DNA of 22,808 bases from an uncultured bacterium (GCA_902779075.1 CACZAK010000108.1:1-22808), one strand, 5' to 3'. Shown: positions 1 through 7,374, numbered from the stretch's first letter. Translations and numbers: made by a program. Notes: generated by a model not told the origin, from the letters alone.

Positions 1-48
1 CTCTTTAAGCCTTGTGGCAACTAAATTCATTTTTATAACCTTTCAGTA

Positions 49-77
49 TTGACGCCATAACCGAAATGTAGTAAACT
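49..77 (+). promoter_or_regulatory. Candidate sigma-70 promoter, distal
   Basis: TTGACG (49-54) and TAAACT (72-77) are separated by 17 bp. The next plus-strand start is about 150 bases downstream. The recombinase has a promoter of the same form (TTGACT-N17-TAAACT) on the other strand at 2446-2474. Consensus match only. Confidence 0.3.
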
Positions 78-188
78 GTCCGCGTCTCTGTGATACAGAA
101 TGCGACAATTGAATTTTCCTTTGTTTTTCTCACCTGCTGCCATTATTTGCTGTCATTTTTGTCAACCACTTTTTACTCTTGCTAAACC

Positions 189-218
189 TTGCGCAACTCC
201 GCCCAATTTTGGTATACT
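189..218 (+). promoter_or_regulatory. Extended -10 promoter for the small-gene cassette; likely leaderless transcript
   Basis: TTGCGC (189-194), an 18-bp spacer and TATACT (213-218), preceded by TG at the extended -10 position. The first ATG is at 228, so transcription would begin only about 2-4 bases before the start codon. No Shine-Dalgarno sequence precedes that ATG. Both facts fit a leaderless mRNA. Confidence 0.5.
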
Positions 219-227
219 GTTTTCGCC

Positions 228-440
228 ATGAGCAAAATTGTCAAGAGCTTTTTGATGCGGTTTTCTTTCCGCGTTGAGTGGCCCGGAAATATGTTTGACA
301 TGTCTCCCGGGCTGCTTCGCTACACCCCTACTTCTTTTGAATATCCTTCCACTGAAGACTTGTGGCGTTCCGACTGGAATAATATCTGTCGCGATTTTCG
401 TTCCGCTTTTAATCGTCTTGAAATGGAGGCTTCGCATTGA
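228..440 (+). CDS. Small protein of unknown function, first gene of the cassette
   Basis: Encodes 70 aa starting at the ATG at 228. The frame stays open back to a TTG at 189, but that codon lies inside the promoter, so 228 is preferred. The protein is soluble-looking, with many aromatic residues (several Trp, Phe and Tyr) and a charged C-terminal stretch around SDWNNICRDFRSAFNR. There is no signal peptide or clear membrane helix. I recognise no family. Its stop codon overlaps the TTG start of the next gene, so the two are translationally coupled. Codon use is richer in A/T-ending codons than in the minus-strand genes to the right. It could be a regulator or a toxin/antitoxin partner of the next two genes, but nothing in the sequence proves a role. 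Confidence 0.55.
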   Translation: MSKIVKSFLMRFSFRVEWPGNMFDMSPGLLRYTPTSFEYPSTEDLWRSDWNNICRDFRSAFNRLEMEASH

Positions 441-835
441 GCAAACAACATCCTGTAGCCCCCGTTTCTGGCAGTCTTGTTTCCACCCATTGGCATGGCC
501 CCATTCCCGATCCAGAATCTCTAGCCGCTTTGAAGAAATTGATTCCCGATGCTCCTGAGAGGCTCCTTGCGATGGCCGAAGACGAGGCGCGCGTTCGTCG
601 TGAATTGATGCAGCGTGATCACGAATCCGCCAGTCTCGCCAAAGAACTTGATGTAAAGAGTTATCATTTAGGTGTTTCTCGCGGTCAGTGGATGGCCTTT
701 CTTCTGCTTGTCCTCGTCATCACCTCATCCGTTGTATGTTCCCTTCATGGCGACACTAAGACTGCCATTGCTCTTGCCAGTGTCGGCATCGTCAATATTG
801 CCTCTACTTTCATCGGCCGCAAACAGCGTACATGA
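437..835 (+). CDS. DUF2335-like small membrane protein
   Basis: Encodes 132 aa from a TTG start at 437. A strong GGAGG ribosome site (425-429) sits 7 bases upstream, and the start overlaps the previous gene's stop. The N-terminal half is soluble: a HGPIPDPESL motif (residues 20-29), then LIPDAPERLLAMAEDE and a charged helical region up to about residue 75. Two membrane helices follow (about 86-103 and 108-126), with a short SLHGDTK turn between them and a basic tail. This order, with G-P-[IL]-P-x-P-E followed by a P-x-A-x-R-[IL]-L-x-M-A-E motif and a terminal hairpin ending in FIGRK, is how I remember the predicted membrane family DUF2335 (function unknown). The family is therefore fairly sure and the role is not. 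Its neighbours suggest a mobile accessory module. Confidence 0.7.
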   Translation: MSKQHPVAPVSGSLVSTHWHGPIPDPESLAALKKLIPDAPERLLAMAEDEARVRRELMQRDHESASLAKELDVKSYHLGVSRGQWMAFLLLVLVITSSVVCSLHGDTKTAIALASVGIVNIASTFIGRKQRT

Positions 836-1107
836 TCGTTTACGAGAAACAAGTGACTCACAAAGTTCTTATCCATCGTTCTAGCATTGGTGGATATTGG
901 GCCGAGGTTCCTTCTATGCCCGGTTGTTTTTCGCAGGCTGAAACACTTCCTGAAATGCGCCGCATGATTGACGATGCAATTGCCGGATGGGAACCAGGCG
1001 TTCTCTCCATCCCTCAGCTTCCTGACGATGCTCTCATCAAGCCCGGCCTTGCCAAGGCAATATTCAAGTTCTGCGGTTTCAAGTATCCGATTGAATCTAC
1101 TCACTAA
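832..1107 (+). CDS. HicB-like antitoxin-fold protein (no HicA partner)
   Basis: Encodes 91 aa. Its ATG overlaps the stop of the DUF2335-like gene (ATGA), with no separate ribosome site, so translation is probably coupled. Residues 1-60 match the HicB pattern: a beta-strand start, then GGYWAEVPSMPGCFSQAETL and a helix RRMIDDAIAGW. Known HicB proteins bind the HicA mRNA interferase and repress their own promoter through a C-terminal DNA-binding domain. Here the last 30 residues (PDDALIKPGLAKAIFKFCGF) show no obvious helix-turn-helix or ribbon motif. No HicA-like gene (a short protein with a GSHH-type motif) lies on either side. It may serve as a binding partner for the upstream proteins or as an orphan regulator. 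Confidence 0.65.
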   Translation: MIVYEKQVTHKVLIHRSSIGGYWAEVPSMPGCFSQAETLPEMRRMIDDAIAGWEPGVLSIPQLPDDALIKPGLAKAIFKFCGFKYPIESTH

Positions 1108-1129
1108 CCTTCTTCCCCTGAATTAAAAC

Positions 1130-1153
1130 GGGCGCGGGATTTCTCTCGCGCCC
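1130..1153. terminator. Bidirectional hairpin between convergent genes
   Basis: A GGGCGCG arm at 1130-1136 pairs with CGCGCCC at 1147-1153. The stem extends to 10 pairs with one wobble around a 4-base loop. It lies between the HicB-like stop (1107) and the recombinase stop (1216). The AAAA run at 1126-1129 gives a short U-tract for leftward transcripts. The rightward side has no strong T run. Confidence 0.55.
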
Positions 1154-1215
1154 ATCTTGCACGGGGTCAGGCCGTGCTCCGTGAAGTTTATCAAATCCCC
1201 TTCCGCGCCGCAATC

Positions 1216-2352
1216 CTAAATCAGATCTTCCGCGCGCACTGCCTCCGGCGCCATGTCCGCCACGTCCGCGTAGTAGTAGCTCAGCGTCCTGATGTCGTCG
1301 CCGCTCAGCGCGCTCGCGCGCTCTGCCCCGAACTTCCTGTACTCTGCGTCGATCCGCATCTTCCGCAGCTCATACGCGGCCTTCTCGATTCCCTCGAATT
1401 CCTTCACCTTTTCACGCAGCATCCGGTTCAGCCGCGTGAACGTCCACGCGCCGGCCGGCACGAGCTTTCCGTCCTCGCTCGCGATCGACTTCCGCGCCTC
1501 CTCGATCTTCGCCCACACGTCTCCGTGGATCGGCCACATCACGTTTCGTCCGCTGCTCGATGCCGTCTTATGCGGCGTGTAGGCCAGGTACATCTGCTCG
1601 CCCCTCCTCACGAAACACGTTCCCTCCGCCGCCACCACGTCTCCGTTTCTCATCGCGAACTGAAACATCATCGTCGCCGCGAGCCAGTACCGCTTGTCCT
1701 CGAGATCCCATAGTCCTGCGTACCATTTCTTCACCGCCTCCCGCGTCTCGTCCTTCAGACGCTGGTAGCGTCCCGGCTTGTGGTTCTTGATCGCCGGGAT
1801 CTTGATCTTCTCCACGCAATATCCCTCGCGCTCGTAGTAGCGCAGCGCCCACGACGCCGTGACCGACTGTACCCCGCTCACGTACGTCCATGCGCTCACT
1901 CTCTCCTTCCCCTTTCCGATCAACTGCACGAAATAGTTCTCCAGCTCTTCCGATGTCATGTCCGTGTACGGTCTCTCCCATCCGATCCCGCATCCCTCGA
2001 CCGCATATCTGAAGTGCTTCAGCGCGTTCTGGATCGTCCTGTCCTGCGGCGTTCCTCCGTTCTTGAGCTGCTCCTGCCTCGCCGCCACCTCGTACATCTC
2101 CGCGAGCTGGCGACACGTCGGCACCTTCTTCTCCTGGCTTGCGCCCTCGGCCGCCTCGTTCTGACGCGACAGCACCCAGTTCGCGTATTCGCGCCTGAGC
2201 TCCTTCGTCGGACGCTCCCGCGCGTCCAGCGCCTGCGCGCCCTGCAGATTTGCCTTGCGCATCTGGCGCTTGCCATCAACCATTACGCGAAAGAACACTC
2301 TGCCATCGCAGAGATAGATGCCCTTCGCGAGCTTCTTCTGTTTTCTTGCCAT
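1216..2352 (-). CDS. Tyrosine recombinase / integrase with divergent catalytic residues
   Basis: Encodes 378 aa. The N-terminus (1-60) is basic, with an RVFFRVMVDGKRQMRKA segment like the AP2-type arm-binding domain of phage integrases. Residues about 75-190 form a helical core-binding domain. The catalytic domain runs from about 195 to 365. The visible active-site positions are Arg235 (FAMRNGD), Lys262 (TPHKT), Arg330 in YELR and Tyr360 in SYYYADV. The usual HxxR histidine is Tyr327. The usual second His/Trp, in the GH motif before the tyrosine, is Gly351 (ALSGDDIRT). The family assignment is secure, but activity is less certain because both histidines are replaced. A GAGAAAGGTCAGG stretch upstream serves as ribosome site. 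The gene converges on the HicB-like gene. Confidence 0.85.
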   Translation of the reverse strand: MARKQKKLAKGIYLCDGRVFFRVMVDGKRQMRKANLQGAQALDARERPTKELRREYANWVLSRQNEAAEGASQEKKVPTCRQLAEMYEVAARQEQLKNGGTPQDRTIQNALKHFRYAVEGCGIGWERPYTDMTSEELENYFVQLIGKGKERVSAWTYVSGVQSVTASWALRYYEREGYCVEKIKIPAIKNHKPGRYQRLKDETREAVKKWYAGLWDLEDKRYWLAATMMFQFAMRNGDVVAAEGTCFVRRGEQMYLAYTPHKTASSSGRNVMWPIHGDVWAKIEEARKSIASEDGKLVPAGAWTFTRLNRMLREKVKEFEGIEKAAYELRKMRIDAEYRKFGAERASALSGDDIRTLSYYYADVADMAPEAVRAEDLI

Positions 2353-2404
2353 GTTGACACCTGACCTTTCTCGTTGACAATTCTGTTGCCATTTTGCGTC
2401 ACAC

Positions 2405-2419
2405 TTTAACCCAGTTAAA
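2405..2419. promoter_or_regulatory. Palindrome in the recombinase leader
   Basis: TTTAAC-CCA-GTTAAA is a perfect inverted repeat lying about 25 bases downstream of the recombinase -10 box. In the same leader, GTTGACA occurs twice as a direct repeat (2353-2359 and 2373-2379, 20 bp apart), and its complement occurs at 160-166. These could be binding sites for the recombinase or an excisionase; this is inference. Confidence 0.3.
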
Positions 2420-2445
2420 CGGAGTATGGCGGAAAGTTTGGCAAC

Positions 2446-2474
2446 AGTTTATCACACCTTTCAGGCGCAGTCAA
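2446..2474 (-). promoter_or_regulatory. Promoter for the recombinase gene
   Basis: Reading leftward, TTGACT (2469-2474), a 17-bp spacer and TAAACT (2446-2451). The predicted start is near 2439, giving a leader of about 87 bases to the ATG at 2352. The spacing is ideal and the -35 box matches 5 of 6 bases. Confidence 0.5.
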
Positions 2475-2554
2475 TGGCCTTTTCGCTTAAAAATACACAA
2501 AAGCAGATTTTGGATTACTCTTTCGCGCGCCCCACCTCTGCTCTGTTGCTTGCT

Positions 2555-3634
2555 CTACAGGATTGAATCGTGGTTCCCGAGGAAGCGCAGCGGCCTCGCG
2601 CACTTGACGTTGAAGTTTTTGAACGTCACGTCGCGCACGCCGCGTATCTTGATGCCGGGTTCTGCCACGATCTGCACCGAGCTTCCGTATGAGCTTCCCT
2701 CGAATCCGTCGAAGACGATGTTGGACATGTCCATGTATCCCTCGTCGTTGGGGCGCGTGTAGCGGATCGGGTAGTCGAAGAAGATGCCGTTGTTGCCGGA
2801 CATCTTGATGTTCTTGAAGAGCGCGTTGCGGATTGTGTCGTCCGAGGGCGCGCCCATGCGGATCGACTGGCACCTGCTGTTCAGCACGCAGTTCGACACG
2901 ACGAAGTCCTCGCAGACAACATGCTCGTCCTTCCACTCGCGCATCGCCCGCAGGATGATGCAGTCGTCGCCCGTCTGGAAGTGCGAGTTACCCACGCGCA
3001 CGCGTCGGCAGGCATCGAAGTCGATTCCGTCGTTGTTGATCATGCGCTGGTCGCCGACGACCGTTATCCCGTCCGCCACCACGTCTTCGCACAGGCGGAT
3101 GAACATCGTCCACAGGGGGCTGTCCTTGAAGGTGACGCCCTCCAGCCGCACGCGCCTGCAGCGGACGAACTGGACCATCAGCGGACGGAACTTCGGCTTC
3201 GGCCAGTGGCCGTGCGGCGGCTTGCGGTCGTAGAAGGCAGGGCCCTGTCCGTCAATCGTCCCCTTCCCCGTGATCGCGATGTCTTCCGCGTCCCATGCCT
3301 GGATGAGAGCCCGGTACGAGCTTTCGGGCGACACGCTGCACACTTCGCGCGGGAAATCGTCGTAGTCCTCTTTCTTCGTGCTTCCAAGCAGAACCGCCCC
3401 TTTCTCCAGGTGCAACTCCACGTGGCTCCTGAGGCGCAGCGAGCCGGTTGGATGCACGCCCGGCGCGACGACGACGCGCCCTCCGCCAGCAGCGGCAGCG
3501 GCGTCAATCGCCTGCTGAATCTCTGCGCGTCCACACTCGGCGGCAACGTGAAAATCTTCCGCACACGCGGAAAATGCAAGTGCAGAGAATATAATTGACG
3601 ATATTGCCGTCCCCAAAGATAATTTCCTCAACAT
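2555..3634 (-). CDS. Secreted GH28-family (polygalacturonase-like) enzyme, probably C-terminally shortened
   Basis: Encodes 359 aa from the ATG at 3634. That start has an AAAGGAG ribosome site (3640-3646) and begins a signal peptide (residues 1-25, ending FSACA). The frame is open to 3721, but the extra residues look non-coding. After AEIQQAIDAAAAAGGGRVVV the right-handed beta-helix repeats begin. GH28 landmarks are NNDGID (200-205) and TGDDC (221-225), which supply the catalytic aspartates, and a SIRMG strand near 257. The usual GHG histidine motif is replaced by CQSIRMG. The likely substrate is pectic polysaccharide. GH28 enzymes of this type usually run past 420 residues. This one stops at TAG right after GNHDSIL, and the downstream sequence in any frame shows no beta-helix. 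The start lies 43 bases after the surface-protein remnant. Confidence 0.8.
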   Translation of the reverse strand: MLRKLSLGTAISSIIFSALAFSACAEDFHVAAECGRAEIQQAIDAAAAAGGGRVVVAPGVHPTGSLRLRSHVELHLEKGAVLLGSTKKEDYDDFPREVCSVSPESSYRALIQAWDAEDIAITGKGTIDGQGPAFYDRKPPHGHWPKPKFRPLMVQFVRCRRVRLEGVTFKDSPLWTMFIRLCEDVVADGITVVGDQRMINNDGIDFDACRRVRVGNSHFQTGDDCIILRAMREWKDEHVVCEDFVVSNCVLNSRCQSIRMGAPSDDTIRNALFKNIKMSGNNGIFFDYPIRYTRPNDEGYMDMSNIVFDGFEGSSYGSSVQIVAEPGIKIRGVRDVTFKNFNVKCARPLRFLGNHDSIL

Positions 3635-3677
3635 TGTTTCTCCTTTGTCGTGTTGACGATTGCGAACGTTGAGTCCG

Positions 3678-3956
3678 TCATCGAATGAAGATTTTCGTTC
3701 CAGAGAGAATTCTGCCCACACGCGAGGCGGGGATGTCAGGCGACGGGCGGTAGATGCTTTCCGTCACCGTATCGTAGAGCATCCCCTTGCCATCGACAAG
3801 GCAGGGTTTGAAATCACGCACGAGTGCGCCGTCCTGCCAGATCTTCAGGAAATAGATGCGAGATACGCTGTATACGTCCGGCGTCCCGTTGTTGTCTCTC
3901 GCGAAGACGTAGAGGCTCCGGCCTGTGTTGACCGAGTCGGCTTTAGAGAGCGATGT
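3678..3956 (-). pseudogene. C-terminal part of the surface protein, separated by an in-frame TAG
   Basis: Directly after the TAG at 3957-3959, the same frame stays open for 92 codons to a TGA at 3678-3680. It encodes SLYVFARDNNG, then YFLKIWQDGALVRDF and DGKGMLYDTVTESIY. These match the end of the protein's own first module (LYIFANNRGG, ALKIWQGP, MVLVRDFQPCMKDG, GLYDVISDTIFY) segment by segment. The stop therefore splits the second module in the middle. No start codon with a ribosome site suggests it is translated separately. It ends 43 bases before the GH28 start. Confidence 0.75.
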
Positions 3957-5093
3957 CTAGATTTTCTCGGCCCCGGTTTCATCGTTGATGACCGTAAGAG
4001 TCTGCGATCCCGCCGCAAAGGACACCCGGGCGTGCGTCGTGTCGCCATAGTTCAGCGGATAGAGGTCGGAGTCATTCCACGCTCCGGCCTTGGTCGGATC
4101 CGTCGTCACCGGTCGCCAATAAGTGTCCCCGTACCCAAGGCCAACATGATGCCCGGCTGCATGATACCACAAGAAGAACCGGTTAGACGAAGAGCTTCTT
4201 GCACCTATGACGCAGTGCTCATCCGTGTCATTGCAAAAGCATGTCTCCTTGAACTCGATTGTTGTGTCGGACTTGCCGATGATGCCCGTGTCGATGTAGG
4301 CGGGTTTCTGGCCGTCGGCATTCGCCGCATCGCCTTGCGACTCCACGTAGTCGATGAACTCGTCGGGGACTTCGCTGTTCTCGTCGCAGACGAGATCGGT
4401 GCCGGACCCAGAGTAGAAGATGGTGTCGGAAATGACGTCGTAGAGGCCCGCGCGTCCGTCCTTCATGCAGGGCTGGAAGTCGCGAACGAGCACCATATCG
4501 CCGCCGTCAATGGGGCCTTGCCAGATTTTGAGGGCGTAGCAGCGCGACTTGGACGTTCCGGCAACGTTGCCGCCGCCACGATTGTTCGCGAAGATATAGA
4601 GATTGAGTCCTGAGTCGACGCCCGTGACGGTTTTGCTCCATCCGCTGTATCCGTCGATCGCGACTGAGCCGGTGCTTTGGCCCGTGCCGTTTGTCGCGGA
4701 GAACTCGGCCGTGAAGTTGTAGATGCGGTTCTTCTCAAAGCGGGTATTCAATCCGCCACTCAGCGCAACCGTCTCGTTCCCTCCGTGCGACAGCGTTATT
4801 TCGCCTTTGTCATTCAGGCAGTAGCACATGTAGATTCTGTTGTCGCCCGAACGGCTTGCGACGAACGCGCTGTCGACGAGGTTCATCCACTCGACCTTGG
4901 CCTCGATCTTGGTGTTCCAGCGGCCTGTGATGCCGGTGTCGACCCATTGCGAACCGGTCGATTCGACGTAGCGGACCCACTTGTCAGGCGTTTCCGCGAA
5001 TGTCGCTACGCCCGCGCACAAGACCAGGGCGGCGGTTGTCCAGCAAAGCCATGTGTTCTGCATGAAACCATTTTTAATGGTCGCATTTTCCAT
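3957..5093 (-). CDS. Secreted two-module surface protein (LamG/concanavalin-like), interrupted by amber stop
   Basis: Encodes 378 aa before a TAG. The ATG at 5093 follows an AAAGGA ribosome site. A second Met at residue 11 starts a cleaner signal peptide (ending GVATFA near residue 33) but has no ribosome site. Module one (about 38-175) opens with VRYVESTGSQWVDTGI and ends with DVISDTIFYSGSG. Module two opens with DYVESQGD and AYIDTGIIG and is cut by the stop. Such repeats are common in very large surface proteins of gut Verrucomicrobiota-like bacteria, where the beta-sandwich is thought to bind carbohydrate; this is family knowledge from memory. It lies 55 bases after the aldolase and 43 before GH28 (counting the remnant), so these are probably one transcript. 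I count it as a broken gene unless the TAG is read through. Confidence 0.7.
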   Translation of the reverse strand: MENATIKNGFMQNTWLCWTTAALVLCAGVATFAETPDKWVRYVESTGSQWVDTGITGRWNTKIEAKVEWMNLVDSAFVASRSGDNRIYMCYCLNDKGEITLSHGGNETVALSGGLNTRFEKNRIYNFTAEFSATNGTGQSTGSVAIDGYSGWSKTVTGVDSGLNLYIFANNRGGGNVAGTSKSRCYALKIWQGPIDGGDMVLVRDFQPCMKDGRAGLYDVISDTIFYSGSGTDLVCDENSEVPDEFIDYVESQGDAANADGQKPAYIDTGIIGKSDTTIEFKETCFCNDTDEHCVIGARSSSSNRFFLWYHAAGHHVGLGYGDTYWRPVTTDPTKAGAWNDSDLYPLNYGDTTHARVSFAAGSQTLTVINDETGAEKI

Positions 5094-5148
5094 GTTTGAC
5101 TTGTTCCTTTGTTCTGGCGCATATTCTCCCCCACCGCCCCGTGCGCAA

Positions 5149-5814
5149 TCACGCCTCGGCGAGAATCTTGCGGGCGGAACCCACGCCTACGCCGAAGCGG
5201 CGCGCGCCGGCGTCGTAGAGCGCCTGAAGCGTGGCGAGCGAGCGGATGCCCCCCGCCGCCTTCACCTGACAGCGGCCTGCGACGGTCTTTGACATGAGCG
5301 CGATGCGTTCCACCGTGGCGCCGGTCGGTGCCCAGCCGGTGCCGGTCTTCACCCACGCCGCACCTGCCTCCACGCACCATTCGCACGCGCGCGCGATTTC
5401 CTCGTCCGTGAGCCAATGGCACTCGAGGATTACCTTCACGGGACGCCCACCCGCCGCCTCGACGACGCCCGCCACGTCATCCACGTAGGCGGACTTGTCC
5501 CCCGCCTTGAGCCAGGTGACGTTGTTCACCATGTCCACTTCGTCGCAGCCGAACTCCACGAGCTCGCGAGCCGTCGCGGCCTTGATGCGCGATGTCTCGC
5601 TTCCGCCGGGGAATCCAGAAACGGACGCCATCGGCACCTTCAGGCCCAACGCGTCGAGCCGCGTGCGCAGGTACGGCACGTGTGCGGGCAGACAAAACAC
5701 CGCCGCGCAGCCGAACTCCGCCGCCAGCTCGCAACACGCATCAATGTCCTGAAGCGTGTTCTGCGCCTGCACGGCGGAAACATCCATCATCTTCGCTATT
5801 TCTTTTACTGTCAT
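5149..5814 (-). CDS. deoC: Deoxyribose-phosphate aldolase-like class I aldolase
   Basis: Encodes 221 aa. It cleaves 2-deoxyribose 5-phosphate to glyceraldehyde 3-phosphate and acetaldehyde if it is a true DeoC. The TIM-barrel landmarks are all present: FCLPAHV near 40, VSGFPGG (65-71), the EVDMVNN strand with Asp94, VILECHWL near 128, the Schiff-base lysine Lys156 in VKTGTG, and Lys185 in VKAAGGIR. An in-frame ATG at 5829 would add five residues but has no ribosome site. The ATG at 5814 has GGAGG within those five codons, so it is preferred. The length fits bacterial DeoC. Its place before sugar-degrading secreted proteins suggests catabolism, although no nucleoside genes are near. Acetaldehyde could feed the alcohol dehydrogenase at 7481. 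Confidence 0.85.
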   Translation of the reverse strand: MTVKEIAKMMDVSAVQAQNTLQDIDACCELAAEFGCAAVFCLPAHVPYLRTRLDALGLKVPMASVSGFPGGSETSRIKAATARELVEFGCDEVDMVNNVTWLKAGDKSAYVDDVAGVVEAAGGRPVKVILECHWLTDEEIARACEWCVEAGAAWVKTGTGWAPTGATVERIALMSKTVAGRCQVKAAGGIRSLATLQALYDAGARRFGVGVGSARKILAEA

Positions 5815-5820
5815 TTTTTC

Positions 5821-5827
5821 ATCCTCC
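5821..5827 (-). promoter_or_regulatory. Ribosome site that decides the deoC start
   Basis: GGAGGAT lies 6 bases before the ATG at 5814 and is inside the five-codon extension from the ATG at 5829. The upstream ATG has only A/T-rich sequence before it. Confidence 0.6.
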
Positions 5828-5879
5828 ATTTACTAAAAATTCTGGACAACATCGCTCATGTGGAACCCGCCGTTGCACG

Positions 5880-7361
5880 TCATGGATGCGCGAGCAGTTT
5901 TTCGGCTGGGATGATTGCGTCAAAGAATCCCGATCCTTCGACGGCTGGTGCAAGATCTCCTTCGTACACGAGAACGGGGCGAGCGGACATCCCCTTGCGC
6001 AAGGGCAGATGGGAAAGCCTCTCCTGCATTTCTGAGATAATTGATTCGCCTATCTCGCGCACACGCTTGATCTCGACGACGTATGCCGCCATGGGCGTCT
6101 GGATCAGAAGGTCAATCTGGCATCCGCACTTCACGCCTTCCGCATCGCGGCGCGCATTCCGATACGGTGCCGCAGATTCGACGAGGGAATTTCCAAGATG
6201 GAGATACGGCAGGAGCGACATCGCGTTGTTCACGATCAGGTTCTCGAACTGCAAGCCCATCACGGCCGTCCACTCCGGCAACGTCCCAAGCGAAGCGAAC
6301 TTGAAACTCCCGGTTTCGATCTGCGTCTTGCGCGGCATGACGTATTTCAGATAGAACCGCGTGTAGTTGTCCTTCAGACGGTACTTGCCGGTGCGCGAGT
6401 CGGCCCCCGTCGCGGGATTGAGTCCCGGATCATCGGATATGAATCCGGCCTCCTTCAGCTCCCTGAGCGTTGCCGACATGCGGCCATTGCGCTTGAGTTC
6501 AAAGCGTCCTGACAACTCGGCGCCAGACAGCGGTCCGTCCGACAGGGCCACGAGGATTCGGCGCTTCAGTTCCGTTTCGGTTCCGAACAACGGACTGAAA
6601 ATCGCATCGAAGTCCTTGTAGAGCTCGCCGCTTGTCGAAAAGCACATGCGCCTGATGTTCTCCTCTGCGGATAGACCGGGATCCACTTCCTCAAGGTACC
6701 TGGGCACGCCGCCTGTGACGGAAAGGACGTCGAAGATTTCCCGAGGAGATACGCGATCCTTTGCTCCGCGCCAGAACTCGGCGCATTCGCTCAGCGTCAA
6801 TTCGGGAAGGACGTAGTCGCGCGAGAAACGTCCCGTGAAACCGGTGTTGTCAAGAATGTTCTCACGAATCCACGTCGAAACCGAACCGCACACGGCGACG
6901 ACAAGCTTTGGGTGACGATGGAAGAACCTCTCCCATGCCGTGCGCAACGCTCCCGGATAGTTGACGTCATAGCCGCCCATCCAGGAAACCTCGTCCAAAA
7001 GAACCACCGTGCGCACGTCGTCAGAGATTTCTCCGTCAAGCCGCTGGAACGCCTCAATCCAATTGGTGACCGGCGCCTTGGACGCTTTGGTCTGCGCGGC
7101 AAGCGACTCGATGAAATGATCCAATTGACGCTGATTGGTCATCTGCTTGTCCGGCGGCAACCCTTCGATTTCGATGTAGGCGTTGGCCGTGCGTTTCGCA
7201 AACTCGCGAATCAGCGTTGACTTTCCAATGCGGCGTCTCCCACGGCAGGCAATGAGCGAACTCGTTGCCTTTCGCCAGAGCGACTCCAAGTCATCAAGAT
7301 ACTCCCTCCGTCCAATAAATTGCACGGAATTATGGTTTTCTTGATTTTGTTTCTGTCGCAT
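5880..7361 (-). CDS. AAA-type ATPase with C-terminal PD-(D/E)xK nuclease-like domain (ATPase_2/DUF234 family)
   Basis: Encodes 493 aa. Residues 14-20 (QFIGRRE) open the ATPase domain. Walker A is GRRRIGKST (41-49) and Walker B is VVLLDEVSW with Asp123/Glu124. GRFSRDYVLPEL (177-188) resembles the arginine-sensor region of this family. A winged-helix section follows (about 265-305, with LSGAELSG and LRELKEAGFISDD). The C-terminal domain has QIDLLI (Asp417) and VVEIKR (Glu430, Lys432), the D...ExK core of restriction-like nucleases. The family is abundant and variably present in gut bacteria and archaea, and its role is unresolved; genome defence or mobile-element functions have been suggested. 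The start at 7361 has no ribosome site and lies directly under a -10 box, so it is probably leaderless. A GTG at codon 12 is the alternative. Confidence 0.8.
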   Translation of the reverse strand: MRQKQNQENHNSVQFIGRREYLDDLESLWRKATSSLIACRGRRRIGKSTLIREFAKRTANAYIEIEGLPPDKQMTNQRQLDHFIESLAAQTKASKAPVTNWIEAFQRLDGEISDDVRTVVLLDEVSWMGGYDVNYPGALRTAWERFFHRHPKLVVAVCGSVSTWIRENILDNTGFTGRFSRDYVLPELTLSECAEFWRGAKDRVSPREIFDVLSVTGGVPRYLEEVDPGLSAEENIRRMCFSTSGELYKDFDAIFSPLFGTETELKRRILVALSDGPLSGAELSGRFELKRNGRMSATLRELKEAGFISDDPGLNPATGADSRTGKYRLKDNYTRFYLKYVMPRKTQIETGSFKFASLGTLPEWTAVMGLQFENLIVNNAMSLLPYLHLGNSLVESAAPYRNARRDAEGVKCGCQIDLLIQTPMAAYVVEIKRVREIGESIISEMQERLSHLPLRKGMSARPVLVYEGDLAPAVEGSGFFDAIIPAEKLLAHP

Positions 7362-7368
7362 GCGCGAT

Positions 7369-7374
7369 ATTATA
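7369..7374 (-). promoter_or_regulatory. Extended -10 promoter giving a leaderless ATPase mRNA
   Basis: A perfect TATAAT with TG at the extended position (TGCTATAAT) ends 7 bases before the ATG at 7361. The expected transcription start coincides with the start codon. No good -35 box is found at 16-18 bp, as is common for extended -10 promoters. Confidence 0.6.

Larger units (their letters stand above)
1..2555. mobile_element. Putative end of an integrated element carrying a tyrosine recombinase and a 3-gene cassette
   Basis: A recombinase gene (1216-2352) lies next to small plus-strand genes whose base and codon use is more AT-rich than the rest of the window. The flanking spacers 1-227 and 2353-2554 are also AT-rich. 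The right boundary is put near 2555 because the GH28 gene there ends abruptly and the recombinase promoter reads inward from about 2474. The left end is outside the window, so no flanking att repeat can be seen. The boundary is inference. Confidence 0.35.

Noticed and set aside
3957..3959. Reassignment of TAG to an amino acid in this genome
   Set aside because: The alcohol dehydrogenase ends at TAG exactly at the family's usual C-terminus, so TAG acts as a stop.
3660..4613. Long plus-strand open frame of over 300 codons
   Set aside because: It lies opposite the surface protein and reads through its stop region with arginine/valine-rich, motif-free sequence; GC-rich DNA produces such shadows.
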